From: Paludibacteraceae bacterium
Lineage (GTDB): Bacteria; Bacteroidota; Bacteroidia; Bacteroidales; Paludibacteraceae
Reading direction: 5' to 3'
Assembly: GCA_905233925.1 (NCBI GenBank)
Contig: CAJOFV010000001.1
Coordinates: 1 to 44,478, forward strand
DNA: 44,478 nt
The position numbers and the translations under genes are program-made. Below, in pieces: positions 25,050 to 33,632 of the stretch; position 1 is the first letter of the stretch, and the number at the start of each line of letters is the position of its first letter. The notes beneath the pieces were generated by a model. That model was not told the DNA's origin. It searched no databases and worked only from the letters and a program-made list of their open reading frames with translations.

Positions 25050-26484
25050 GTGGCTGATATTATGCTTGTTGCTTGGCTTGCTAATGCCGGTGCGCGCCGC
25101 TGAATTGGTCGCAACCATTAAGGCGTACAACAAAGCGGAACTCTCTGGCGATGTGCCTGCAGGGACAGAAGTAACGTTCGACAACACCGGAGGCAGCAAA
25201 GGACAACTGACGGCAGGTAGTGTCGCCACAATGACGTTTACCGACTTGCCGCAATGCACAATTAGCAAGGTCACATTTTATGTCAAATCCAATGCCAAAA
25301 GCGGTGCGGGCGGTCTTGCAGTTAGTCTTGGCGGGGCGATGATAGGGCAGATTTCTGCCAGTAACTTCTGCGACTGGCCTGGAACAAGCGGTTATAGCAC
25401 GACTTTTGTTCCTGTTGCTTTTACTGGAGCATGGAATGCAAATAAGGGCAGCAGTATGATTTGCCAAATCGCGGCAACGGTCAATTCTATTGGTTGGGAC
25501 AAAGTAGTTATAACGTATTACGAAACAGCACCGGATCCGCGAACGGTCACATTCCAGTGGTTTGATACCCAAAGCGACATACAGACAAAAACTGTCACAG
25601 AGAAATCATCTGCTTCGGGTATTCTCATTTCTGATTGTCCGGTCACGAAAGTTGTTTCGGAGGACGAGTGGTCTTTTGTTGGTTGGACGACTGAGCGTTT
25701 CGTGGGTACCTACACTTCTGAACCGGCTTCCTTCAAAGTAGGGGAGAAATTCTATCCGTCTTCCGATAATCAAATCCTTTATGCACTTTACACCTTGTCG
25801 CCCGAGGTAACAAATATAATTCAAACTACCGATTTCATCTCTGGCGAATATGCAATGGTCATGCATTCGGATGACAATTATTATATGGCGAATAATGACA
25901 TTGACTCATTAAAACTAAAAGACGGAACAAAAAAGAACGTCCTTTATACTTATTGGGAGAGATATATTATATATGAAAATGGGCTATATAAACTGACAAA
26001 ATCATATATCCCTGAGAATTGTCGTTTCCAAATAACGTTTACAAAAGATAGCCTTCATATAAGGTCTTTGCTTACAGGAAATGTAATAGGTCATTCAGGC
26101 ATATACCTTGCGAATAACAATGTAAAATGGGCATGGCAGGAAGCTAAGAACCACTCGTTGGAAATATCTTACGACAGCCAGGACACAGGCAAAGGGATTT
26201 CTGCACGCGTGCTGTGGCTCTCTGATGATGAAAGTTTTCCGTATTTTGAAACACAATTGCTCAAACTGGGCTATGATTATGAGTACATCCTCCTCTTCGA
26301 TGTGTCTGATGCCCCGACAACTCCGCCGCAAACACGTTGGACGGGCTATCCATTTGGATGGAAAGAAGCTGTGGAGAATACCTCCGTGCTTCCTGTACAA
26401 GCCCGCAAAATCCTTCGAAACGGAGTATTATATATAGAGATTAACAACGCCAAGTATGACATGCTTGGCAATAAAATAGATTGA
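25036..26484 (+). CDS. secreted protein with C-terminal sorting-like tail (candidate type IX secretion cargo)
   Basis: A 482-aa protein with signal peptide MTKNRWLILCLLLGLLMPVRA. The start at 25036 is chosen for that reason, and it overlaps the upstream gene. An N-terminal beta-sandwich (about 22-165) is followed by an InlB-B-repeat-like segment (VTFQWFDTQ through FVGWTTER to LYALYTL, about 170-255). A less regular, AT-rich coded middle follows. The last 26 or so residues, ARKILRNGVLYIEINNAKYD then MLGNKID, match the pattern of Bacteroidetes C-terminal secretion/anchoring tails (K-x-x-x-NG-x-x-YI, then Y-x-x-x-G). No enzymatic motif seen. It is probably surface-exposed or released. Confidence 0.8.
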   Translation: MTKNRWLILCLLLGLLMPVRAAELVATIKAYNKAELSGDVPAGTEVTFDNTGGSKGQLTAGSVATMTFTDLPQCTISKVTFYVKSNAKSGAGGLAVSLGGAMIGQISASNFCDWPGTSGYSTTFVPVAFTGAWNANKGSSMICQIAATVNSIGWDKVVITYYETAPDPRTVTFQWFDTQSDIQTKTVTEKSSASGILISDCPVTKVVSEDEWSFVGWTTERFVGTYTSEPASFKVGEKFYPSSDNQILYALYTLSPEVTNIIQTTDFISGEYAMVMHSDDNYYMANNDIDSLKLKDGTKKNVLYTYWERYIIYENGLYKLTKSYIPENCRFQITFTKDSLHIRSLLTGNVIGHSGIYLANNNVKWAWQEAKNHSLEISYDSQDTGKGISARVLWLSDDESFPYFETQLLKLGYDYEYILLFDVSDAPTTPPQTRWTGYPFGWKEAVENTSVLPVQARKILRNGVLYIEINNAKYDMLGNKID

Positions 26485-26486
26485 TT

Positions 26487-27830
26487 ATGCAACTCGTATT
26501 TTTATCGGGCGGCTCTGGAAAACGCCTGTGGCCGTTGTCAAACAATGCTCGTTCCAAACAGTTCTTGCCACTTTTGGAAGCACCGGATGGTTCAATGGAA
26601 TCAATGGTTCAGCGTGTCGTACGTCAGGCAAAAGAGGCAAAACTTGACGCCCAGATAACCTTTGCTACTAACGCCGCACAGCGTGATAGCATCATCAACC
26701 AACTGGGCACGGAAGTGGACATCGTTGCGGAACCCGAACGCCGTGACACCTTCCCCGCAATCGCTTTGGCTGCATCGTATCTGCACTTCGCAAAACATTG
26801 CCCGGATGATGAAGTAATTGTAGTGATGCCGAGCGACCCATATACGGAATTAGGCTACTTCCAGACAATCGGTCGCATGGCGGTTCAGGTGCAACGCGAT
26901 GCTGCGGAGCTTGTCCTGATGGGAATTACGCCCACGTATCCTTCCGAAAAATACGGTTACATAGTTCCGGCACAGACGGCTGACAATACTGCGGAAGCCC
27001 TGCCCGTCAGTCGTTTCACGGAGAAACCGACCGTCGCTGTCGCGCAAGAACTTCTGCGCGAAGGAGCTCTCTGGAACGGTGGAGTCTTTGCTTTCAAACT
27101 GGGCTATATGATGAGCATTGTCCGCAAGTACATTCAGTCATCGTCCTTTGAAGACACCTACGCCCGTTACAAAGAGTTCCCGAAAATCAGTTTTGACTAC
27201 GAAGTGGCGGAAAAAGCAACCTCTGTTGCTGTTGTTCCTTTCACCGGCAAGTGGAAAGATTTGGGCACATGGAATACACTGACAGAAGAGCTTTCTCGTG
27301 AAACGATTGGAAATGTTCTCCTCGGCGACACTAACGAGAACACGCACATTATCAACGAGTTAGATGTTCCTGTTTTCTGCAACGGCCTCAAAGACACGGT
27401 TGTTGCTTGCAGTCCTGACGGCATTCTTGTTTGCGCGAAGGACAAGTCCGAGACCATCAAGAAGTACGTTGATAATCTCTCGCTCCGTCCCATGTACGAG
27501 GAGCGTCGTTGGGGTACTTACAAGGTCTTGAGTGACTTGCCGTATTCGGATGGCACGCGCGCACTGACAAAGTCGATTATGCTGCGTCCGGGCAAGAACA
27601 TCAGTTACCAGCTCCACCATCACCGCGATGAGATTTGGACGATTGTGGATGGCGAAGGCTTGTTTGTTTTGGATGGAGAGGTCCGCAAAATCAAGCGCGG
27701 AGATGTTTGCATCATTCACAAGGAGCAGTTGCATGCGCTGAAGGCAATCACGGAACTGGTCTTCATCGAAGTCCAGATTGGCACACCTCTGGTGGAAGAA
27801 GATATCGAACGTTTTGATTATACTTGGTAG
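26487..27830 (+). CDS. manC: mannose-1-phosphate guanylyltransferase, bifunctional-type with C-terminal cupin
   Basis: A 447-aa enzyme that makes GDP-mannose from mannose-1-phosphate and GTP. The N-terminal nucleotidyltransferase has the signature LSGGSGKRLWPLS (residues 7-19), KQFLPLL, and FTEKPTV near residue 174. The C-terminal cupin, typical of mannose-6-phosphate isomerase type II, includes ERRWGTYKVL and LHHHRDEIWTIVDGEG with the metal-binding His cluster (about 330-430). GDP-mannose feeds surface polysaccharide or glycan synthesis. It starts 2 nt after the preceding stop and overlaps the next gene, but no other polysaccharide genes are nearby. Confidence 0.93.
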   Translation: MQLVFLSGGSGKRLWPLSNNARSKQFLPLLEAPDGSMESMVQRVVRQAKEAKLDAQITFATNAAQRDSIINQLGTEVDIVAEPERRDTFPAIALAASYLHFAKHCPDDEVIVVMPSDPYTELGYFQTIGRMAVQVQRDAAELVLMGITPTYPSEKYGYIVPAQTADNTAEALPVSRFTEKPTVAVAQELLREGALWNGGVFAFKLGYMMSIVRKYIQSSSFEDTYARYKEFPKISFDYEVAEKATSVAVVPFTGKWKDLGTWNTLTEELSRETIGNVLLGDTNENTHIINELDVPVFCNGLKDTVVACSPDGILVCAKDKSETIKKYVDNLSLRPMYEERRWGTYKVLSDLPYSDGTRALTKSIMLRPGKNISYQLHHHRDEIWTIVDGEGLFVLDGEVRKIKRGDVCIIHKEQLHALKAITELVFIEVQIGTPLVEEDIERFDYTW

Positions 27831-29029
27831 TGCCCGAAATCCTTCTGCACTATATTTGGCAGCGCGGAATCTTCAAGGCTTTCCCGCAATATACCACAGA
27901 CGGACGTCGCATTGAGGTCATTTCTGTCGGGCAGCACAACACCGACGCAGGTCCCGATTTCAGCAACGCCCACGTGCTCATTCATGGCGAAAACAGCACG
28001 GAAGAGTGGGTGGGGAACATCGAAATTCACATTGCCTCATCCGATTGGTTCAAGCACAAGCATCATACCGATTCGGCGTATGACCGTGTCATTCTCCATG
28101 TAGTTCGCAAGGCGGACAAAGAAGTCTATAACTCTCTGAATCAACCGGTTACGCAGTGTGAGCTGCGTTATCCCGATGAGCAGGATTACCTTTCCCAACT
28201 CCTTTCTGATGCTCGTCTGATGGACTCCTCTTTTGCGACGCATCGTTGTGGCAAGTTTCTTTTGCAAGACCCGAATCTGCTCACAAAAGGATGGAAACAG
28301 ACAATGCTCTTGCGCCGTTTGAAATGCAAGAAACAGTCCATTGATCGCCTCCTCGCACTCACGCAAAACCATTGGGAACAAGCCTTTTACATCTCTCTTG
28401 CCCACTATTTTGGTTTTCACGTTAACGGCATCCCTTTTGAGCAACTGGCAATCAACACGCCGCTTTCTTGCCTTCAAAAACATCGTAGCAGCCTCAAGCA
28501 ACTGACTGCAATTCTCTTGGGGCAGAGTGGCTTGCTCTCGCCCGATGATGAACTATTTAGGGAATACCGCTTTCTGCAGGCCAAATTTGCCTTGCAGCCA
28601 ATTGATTCGGCTATGTGGAAACACGGGCGAATACGCCCGCAAAACGCGCCGGAAACGCGCATTCGCCAGTTTGCGCAACTCTTTTATCAGTCTGAATTCC
28701 TCTTCTCCCAACTGATGGATGCTGATAATATAGAAAACCTTCGCGAACTGCTTTCTGTCAAAGGTTTGGGGCGTGATTCTATTGATGTTCTGATAATTAA
28801 CGCGGTTGTCCCCTTCAAGTATGCACGTGGAAAGCAGGCGATTGACATTCTGCGTAACATGCCTGCAGAGAATAATTCCATTATTCGCCAGTGGCGCGAA
28901 TTGGGACAGCGTGTGGCAGATGCCTCGGATTCACAGGCGCTTATTCATTTGTATCAAACTTGCTGCCAGACGGGGCAGTGCCTGAACTGTGATGTGGCGT
29001 ATCAAATCTTCCTAACCGCCCAGTCCTAA
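27830..29029 (+). CDS. DUF2851 family protein
   Basis: A 399-aa cytoplasmic protein of a Bacteroidetes-typical family of unknown function. The N-terminus has PEILLHYIWQRGIF, then GQHNTDAGPDFSNAHVLI and VGNIEIHIASSDWFKHKHH, the conserved core by which I recognise the family. The C-terminus carries Cys residues (TCCQTGQCLNCDVAY). The GTG at 27830 overlaps the upstream TAG by one base and is preferred over the earlier TTG, which is inside manC. The 3' end overlaps mutY convergently by 18 bp. Confidence 0.88.
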   Translation: MPEILLHYIWQRGIFKAFPQYTTDGRRIEVISVGQHNTDAGPDFSNAHVLIHGENSTEEWVGNIEIHIASSDWFKHKHHTDSAYDRVILHVVRKADKEVYNSLNQPVTQCELRYPDEQDYLSQLLSDARLMDSSFATHRCGKFLLQDPNLLTKGWKQTMLLRRLKCKKQSIDRLLALTQNHWEQAFYISLAHYFGFHVNGIPFEQLAINTPLSCLQKHRSSLKQLTAILLGQSGLLSPDDELFREYRFLQAKFALQPIDSAMWKHGRIRPQNAPETRIRQFAQLFYQSEFLFSQLMDADNIENLRELLSVKGLGRDSIDVLIINAVVPFKYARGKQAIDILRNMPAENNSIIRQWRELGQRVADASDSQALIHLYQTCCQTGQCLNCDVAYQIFLTAQS

Positions 29030-30028
29030 TCGCTCTAACGCCTTGAGTGTCAGTCTGCTGAACGCGTAATTGTCAAGTTCGTTCAGCTTGACAATTTTTG
29101 TGTCTGCTACTTCCGGCAATTTTGATACCTTATATATATTAAAGCGCGCGTGTAGCCGTTGGTGCGACAGAATATGCGTCAAATCCGTGTGCGGAACATC
29201 GGTTGCTTCAAATGCTCTGTCTGTCTCGCGTAGCGGGAACTCCCACAAATGCTTCCATATATCGTTTCCTTGCCGCTGCCGGATAAGCGTCTGCATTTCC
29301 TTTCCTTCCTGCTTGCAAAGATAAATCGAATAGTTCAGATAGCGGTCACGTAACTGCAGTCTCGGCTTGCGGACAGGCAGTAAATCAACAGTATGATGTG
29401 CTTTGGCAAGACAAATCATTTCCAATGGACACGACTCACAATCGGGCGATTGTGGCATGCACCACAAGGCGCCGAACTCCATGATTGCTGAGTCAAACAA
29501 GCGTGCATTTGCACGGTCTAACAATTCTTCCGCCACTTTGTGGAAATGCTTTTTTCCTGCGGTCGTGTCGAACGCAATGGCACTATTCGTCAGCCGCGAA
29601 AGCACACGGTATACATTTCCGTCCAACGCAGGGTAGGGTTGGTTATACGCAAAAGCCGCAATCGCTCCCGCGGTATAATCTCCTATGCCTGGTAATGCTC
29701 TAATCGCCTCATAATCAGAGGGGAAAGGCTCTTGACCGTTCTTAACAACCTGTTGCGCGGCTTTGTGCAGATTCCGTGCACGCGAATAGTATCCCAACCC
29801 CTGCCAGTACCGCAAAACCTCATCTTCTGACGCTTCTGCCAAAGTCCTGACATCCGGAAAACGCTCCACAAACCGCAGATAATATGGCAGCCCCTGTTCA
29901 ACACGGGTCTGTTGCAGAATAATTTCCGACAGCCATATGCGGTATGCGTCATTTGTCTCACGCCACGGCAAAACACGTTTGTTCTGGTCGTACCACCTAT
30001 ATAGCTGATTATGAAGTATTTCGCGCAT
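29012..30028 (-). CDS. mutY: A/G-specific adenine DNA glycosylase MutY
   Basis: A base-excision repair enzyme of 338 aa that removes adenine opposite 8-oxoguanine. It has the N-terminal catalytic Glu in LSEIILQQTRV (residues about 32-42) and the helix-hairpin-helix LPGIGDYTAGAI near residue 107. The catalytic Asp is in PALDGNVYRV. The iron-sulfur cysteines are C-x6-C-x2-C-x5-C in CMPQSPDCESCPLEMIC. A C-terminal NUDIX-like recognition domain contains WEFPLRE. The ATG at 30028 is used rather than the GTG at 30049, which would add an unconserved stretch. A weak promoter (-7 TAATTTTG, 30076-30069) faces leftward. Confidence 0.95.
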   Translation of the reverse strand: MREILHNQLYRWYDQNKRVLPWRETNDAYRIWLSEIILQQTRVEQGLPYYLRFVERFPDVRTLAEASEDEVLRYWQGLGYYSRARNLHKAAQQVVKNGQEPFPSDYEAIRALPGIGDYTAGAIAAFAYNQPYPALDGNVYRVLSRLTNSAIAFDTTAGKKHFHKVAEELLDRANARLFDSAIMEFGALWCMPQSPDCESCPLEMICLAKAHHTVDLLPVRKPRLQLRDRYLNYSIYLCKQEGKEMQTLIRQRQGNDIWKHLWEFPLRETDRAFEATDVPHTDLTHILSHQRLHARFNIYKVSKLPEVADTKIVKLNELDNYAFSRLTLKALERLGLGG

Positions 30029-30068
30029 TTTTATAGCTGATTTTTGCACATTTTTTCATTTCGGCTTG

Positions 30069-30147
30069 CAAAATTACAAAAAAAATATGAAAAAAATCAT
30101 TTTTTTCGAAAAAAATTTTTGTAAATAAAAAAAATATACTACCTTTG
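30069..30147. promoter_or_regulatory. divergent mutY / HU promoter region with long A- and T-tracts
   Basis: Leftward -7 TAATTTTG at 30076-30069 for mutY. Rightward TTTG (30118-30121), 18 bp, TACCTTTG (30140-30147) for HU. Between them is an odd-centred palindrome, GAAAAAAAT (30089-30097), C, ATTTTTTTC (30099-30107). The phased A-tracts suggest bent DNA. Confidence 0.55.
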
Positions 30148-30196
30148 CGCGGATTTTTCGCCTGACACAGAGGAAGTTAACTAAAAAAACATATAT

Positions 30197-30472
30197 ATGA
30201 CTAAAGCTGAACTTGTTAATGAAATCGCTATCCAGACCGGTTACGACAAAAGGAGCATTACGAAAGTAATCGAGGCTGCTATGCATAACGTTAAGAAAGC
30301 GATTGGTGAGGGGGAGGATGTGTTCTTACGCAACTTCGGTAGTTTCAGCACCAAAATGCGTGCCGAAAAAGTGGCGCGAAATATATCAAAGCACACATCT
30401 GTTATCGTTCCAGCGCACAAAATTGTTATATTCAAACCTTCGCCGGATTTTGCTGATAGGGTGCGAAAATAA
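30197..30472 (+). CDS. HU-family histone-like DNA-binding protein
   Basis: A 91-aa nucleoid protein of the HU/IHF family that binds and bends DNA as a dimer. It has the N-terminal helical dimerisation part TKAELVNEIAIQTGYDKRSI, the turn GEGEDVFLRNFGSFSTK, and the beta-arm region (residues about 52-75) ending FKPSPDFADRV. The length is typical. It lies upstream of the small basic protein and RNase G, an arrangement I recognise as common in Bacteroidetes. The A-tract-rich promoter region might itself be an HU target (inference). Confidence 0.95.
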   Translation: MTKAELVNEIAIQTGYDKRSITKVIEAAMHNVKKAIGEGEDVFLRNFGSFSTKMRAEKVARNISKHTSVIVPAHKIVIFKPSPDFADRVRK

Positions 30473-30508
30473 TCACAATTAGATAATTATTAACTAAATT
30501 ATACTATT

Positions 30509-30598
30509 ATGCCAAACGGAAAAAAGCATAAGAGACACAAGATGTCAACACACAAACGTAAAAAACGTTTGCGTAAGAATCGTCATAAGCACAAGTAA
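30509..30598 (+). CDS. AURKAIP1/COX24-domain mini-protein (29 aa, very basic, probably ribosome-associated)
   Basis: The ORF encodes MPNGKKHKRHKMSTHKRKKR followed by LRKNRHKHK and a stop: 29 residues, more than half Lys, Arg or His. It matches the short AURKAIP1/COX24-type proteins seen in Bacteroidetes, related to a C-terminal motif of a mitochondrial small-subunit ribosomal protein. A ribosomal role is inferred from composition and that relationship. It sits 36 nt after HU and 116 nt before RNase G. It is too short for default ORF callers. Confidence 0.85.
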   Translation: MPNGKKHKRHKMSTHKRKKRLRKNRHKHK

Positions 30599-30643
30599 GC
30601 TTATTACTTAAGCTCCTTCGCTATAGGCGATTAGTTTTAACTT

Positions 30644-30697
30644 GGCTTTGTGGCGATGCTGTTTTGGGCGCAAAACAGACGGCTGCGAAGCCTTTTA
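30644..30697 (+). ncRNA. hairpin in the leader of RNase G
   Basis: CTGTTTT (30659-30665) pairs with AAAACAG (30672-30678) around a GC-rich loop, enclosed by GGCTT (30644-30648) with AAGCC (30688-30692), then TTTTAATTT. It could be a weak terminator for the HU transcript or a regulatory leader of rng. Confidence 0.35.
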
Positions 30698-30714
30698 ATT
30701 TGACGTATTGAATC

Positions 30715-32328
30715 ATGAAAAGCGAATTGATTGTGGACGTACAACCCAACGAAATCGCTATCGCCCTTACCGAAGACGACCGGCTGCAGGAAATCTCGCG
30801 CGAAAAACGCGATACTGACAACTTTTCTGTCGGGAACATCTACTACGGTCGCGTCAAAAAGGTCATGCCGGCGCTGAATGCGGTTTTTGTTGATGTAGGT
30901 CATGAAAAAGAAGCTTTTCTACACTATCTGGATTTAGGTTCTCAGTTCCTTACGCTCAAGGAATTTACCACCAAAGCTGTTTCCGATCGCCGGAAAATGC
31001 CGTCCATGACGCGCATTCAGAAAAAAGGCGATGTAGGGAAAGAAGGACAGATTGCCGACTACCTCAAAGTCGGAGACCTCCTTCTGGTGCAAATCAGCAA
31101 AGAGCCCATTAACACGAAAGGTCCACGCCTTACTGCCGAAATCAGTATCGCAGGACGAAATATGGTGCTCATTCCTTTTGCGGAAAAGGTTATGGTAAGT
31201 TCGAAAATCAAACGCGAATCGGAACGCAGCCGCCTCAAGCAACTCGTGCAATCCATCAAGCCGCAGGGCTTCGGAGTGATTGTCCGTACGGTTGCAGAGG
31301 ACAAACGCGTCGCCGAATTGGACAACGAACTGCGCATCCTGGTTAAACGATGGGAAGATACCGTTCGCACCCTCCAAAAACCGGCGGAAATGCCTGCCGA
31401 TAAGGATAAAAAGCCGAAAGACGTAGAAGTCCGGCTTATCAGTGAAGAACTCGGTCGTACAATTGGTATCATCCGCGACCTCTTCTCTCCCGAGTTTGCC
31501 AGCATTCAGGTCAATGACGATACTATCTACGACGAGGTTCGCCAGTACGTAGAACTGATCGCGCCTGAAAGCGTCAAGATTGTCAAGAAGTATAAAGCCA
31601 CGGAACCTATCTTTGATAAGTATGACATCACAAGGCAGATGAAAACAGGGCTCGGTCGTACGGTCGGATTCAAAAATGGCGGTTATCTTGTCATAGACCG
31701 GACTGAAGCACTTTACGCTATCGATGTCAACACCGGCTCAAAGAAAATTTTTGAGGACCACGAGGAGAACGCGTTCCAGTACAACATGCTTGCCGCCGAC
31801 GAGATTGTGCACCAACTTAGGCTGCGCGATATTGGCGGAATTATCATTATCGACTTTGTCGATATGGACTCCAAGGAGCATCAGGAGCAGTTGTACAAGC
31901 ACATGAGCGACCTCATGTCACGGGATCGCGCAAGACACAATGTCCTACCGCTCAGTAAATTCGGATTGATGCAAATTACCCGCCAACGCGTGCGCCCAGC
32001 GGTGGAGGTTAATGTTACCGAAGTTTGTCCCATGTGCCTCGGAAAAGGGAAAGTGCAGCCCACGATTCTCTTTACCGAACAACTCGAAGAGCAAATAGCA
32101 TACATGAGGCAACATTTCGGGCGCGGAATAAGGGTTCATCTACATCCGTACGTCTATTCGTATGTTGTCAGGGGATCAATCTTCAGCCGTCTGTCCACAA
32201 AGTGGTTTAACAGATACGGAGTCCGCGTTGTTGAGAATCAGGCGCTTGGATTGTTGGAAGCAAAGTTCTACAATCGGAAAGGCGCAATCCTCGAACTTCC
32301 GCAGGAAGATAGTGAGAAAAGTAACTGA
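30715..32328 (+). CDS. rng: ribonuclease E/G family endoribonuclease
   Basis: A 537-aa single-strand-specific endoribonuclease for rRNA maturation and mRNA turnover. It has the N-terminal S1 domain (GNIYYGRVKKVMPALNAVFV then DVGHEKEAFLHY, residues about 40-130) and the sensor region around GRTVGFKNGGYLVIDRTEAL. The metal-binding catalytic Asp residues are in IIIDFVDMD near residue 384. The zinc-link CPMCLGKGK is near residue 438. It has no C-terminal scaffold of the RNase E type, so RNase G-like is the better name. It is closed by an intrinsic terminator. Confidence 0.94.
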   Translation: MKSELIVDVQPNEIAIALTEDDRLQEISREKRDTDNFSVGNIYYGRVKKVMPALNAVFVDVGHEKEAFLHYLDLGSQFLTLKEFTTKAVSDRRKMPSMTRIQKKGDVGKEGQIADYLKVGDLLLVQISKEPINTKGPRLTAEISIAGRNMVLIPFAEKVMVSSKIKRESERSRLKQLVQSIKPQGFGVIVRTVAEDKRVAELDNELRILVKRWEDTVRTLQKPAEMPADKDKKPKDVEVRLISEELGRTIGIIRDLFSPEFASIQVNDDTIYDEVRQYVELIAPESVKIVKKYKATEPIFDKYDITRQMKTGLGRTVGFKNGGYLVIDRTEALYAIDVNTGSKKIFEDHEENAFQYNMLAADEIVHQLRLRDIGGIIIIDFVDMDSKEHQEQLYKHMSDLMSRDRARHNVLPLSKFGLMQITRQRVRPAVEVNVTEVCPMCLGKGKVQPTILFTEQLEEQIAYMRQHFGRGIRVHLHPYVYSYVVRGSIFSRLSTKWFNRYGVRVVENQALGLLEAKFYNRKGAILELPQEDSEKSN

Positions 32329-32366
32329 AGGAAAGCGGCGAAAATGCCGCTTTCTTCGTTTTTTTT
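32329..32366 (+). terminator. intrinsic terminator after RNase G
   Basis: GAAAGCGGC (32331-32339) pairs with GCCGCTTTC (32346-32354), loop GAAAAT, followed by a run of eight T. Confidence 0.85.
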
Positions 32367-32388
32367 GTGATAAAGTGTATCACTAACG

Positions 32389-32420
32389 CTTGCACGTTTA
32401 CGATATTTGTTGTACCTTTG
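32389..32420 (+). promoter_or_regulatory. promoter of the membrane-anchored HTH gene
   Basis: CTTG (32389-32392, one mismatch), 20 bp, TACCTTTG (32413-32420). Confidence 0.65.
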
Positions 32421-32444
32421 CACCGGATTTCAAAAAAAGTCACA

Positions 32445-32909
32445 ATGTTTAAAGAATTTGAAATATTTATTATTGTGCTGGGTGCACTCGTGGAAGTACT
32501 CCTTATTATTATAATTATTATCGCCGCCCGCGTAACTGCCCTAAAGCGCCGGATTACCGATTTGCAGATTCAGCTCCGGATAAATCTGCACGAACAGACA
32601 GTGCGGCATCATATCCTCCTTGACCAGATTAAGCGACAGCAAAACAAACCGCATACGTTGGACGAATTGCAGCGCGTTTTCGACAGCAAGATTGAATCAC
32701 TGCGCCATCAGTATCCTGCTCTTACGGATTTGGATATACAGGTATTGACCCTCATTGGCATTGGGGTGGATAATGCCGAAATCCTTCAATTTACCGATAT
32801 GTCCAAGCGCACCTATTACAAACGCCGCCAGCTGATTGCTAATCGCATGAATACTACCGCCGCACAACTCGACCAACTTGCAAAAACAATATTTACCCCT
32901 AATTTATAA
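32445..32909 (+). CDS. membrane-anchored HTH protein (LuxR/GerE-like C-terminus)
   Basis: A 154-aa protein. One N-terminal transmembrane helix (FIIVLGALVEVLLIIIIIIA, residues about 6-25) is followed by a helical linker (about 27-90) and a C-terminal helix-turn-helix. The HTH reads LTDLDIQVLTLIGIGVDNAE then ILQFTDMSKRTYYKRRQLI, which resembles GerE/LuxR-like HTHs of Bacteroidetes sensory proteins. No periplasmic sensor domain is present. It may be a membrane-tethered transcription factor. The start at 32445 follows the -7 box by 24 nt, and the longer frame starts upstream of the promoter. The next gene begins 4 nt later. Confidence 0.75.
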   Translation: MFKEFEIFIIVLGALVEVLLIIIIIIAARVTALKRRITDLQIQLRINLHEQTVRHHILLDQIKRQQNKPHTLDELQRVFDSKIESLRHQYPALTDLDIQVLTLIGIGVDNAEILQFTDMSKRTYYKRRQLIANRMNTTAAQLDQLAKTIFTPNL

Positions 32910-32913
32910 TCCT

Positions 32914-33546
32914 ATGACACGTTCTCAAAAAAGTAAATTCGTTTTCTCCGCTTGGTGCCTGATTTCATTGATAGTTTATGCAGGAATCGCATGGCTATTG
33001 ACATCTGATTTGCAGACAGTTAAGAAGTTGTATGTAGAACTGGCATTTTTTGTTTTGTTAATACTATTTTCTTGGCTGTTCAATCGCCGCAAGAAACCAA
33101 TCGTTCTGACAGACGAAGAGCGCAGACAGCCCTTGACCCCGTATGCCGAATTTAACAATTCCTTTGATTGGTGGATTTGGGGGGCTGGTATGGTTAATTG
33201 TATGCTGACTCTTGCTCTTACGTCTTACTTCTGGTTTTGGACGTTGCTGACGGATTGCGTGCTTTTGGGTGTGTTTGCATTACTTACTGCGTTGGGGTTA
33301 CTATACACAATGCGCAATAAATACATTATTGATGGTGATGTTTTAGTGGTTAAGGAATATGACTTTTTCCGCCTGACAACAGACCTTCGCATTCCACTTG
33401 CCTCCATTTCATCAGTTTATCTTTGTGACACGTTTACCCTTATTCCTCACGTCCTGATTTCAGTAGATGGCATTGAGCGCAAACTCCGTTGCACGACTCA
33501 TACTGCTGATTTGGCAGTTCGCCTAACGCTTTCGCGCCTACATTAA
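32914..33546 (+). CDS. hypothetical membrane protein with a PH-like C-terminal region
   Basis: A 210-aa protein with four hydrophobic segments in two hairpins: about 8-27 and 38-55, then 90-110 and 112-132. A soluble C-terminal region of about 75 residues follows: MRNKYIIDGDVLVVKEYDFF, then LRIPLASISSVYLCDTFTL. The NKYIIDGD and IPLASISSV pattern resembles bacterial PH (YdbT/YdbS-like) domains. Function unknown. It is cotranscribed with the HTH gene and followed by a bidirectional-looking terminator, so the two may work together. Confidence 0.75.
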   Translation: MTRSQKSKFVFSAWCLISLIVYAGIAWLLTSDLQTVKKLYVELAFFVLLILFSWLFNRRKKPIVLTDEERRQPLTPYAEFNNSFDWWIWGAGMVNCMLTLALTSYFWFWTLLTDCVLLGVFALLTALGLLYTMRNKYIIDGDVLVVKEYDFFRLTTDLRIPLASISSVYLCDTFTLIPHVLISVDGIERKLRCTTHTADLAVRLTLSRLH

Positions 33547-33575
33547 TGCAATACGTATTCACTCTTAAACAAGAC

Positions 33576-33613
33576 ATCGGCGACCCTTAACAGAGCCGCC
33601 GATTACTTTTTTT
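33576..33613. terminator. intrinsic terminator between the PH-like gene and the SIMPL gene
   Basis: ATCGGCG (33576-33582) pairs with CGCCGAT (33597-33603), followed by TACTTTTTTT. Confidence 0.8.
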
Positions 33614-33632
33614 AGAAAAAATCCGTTCGGAT

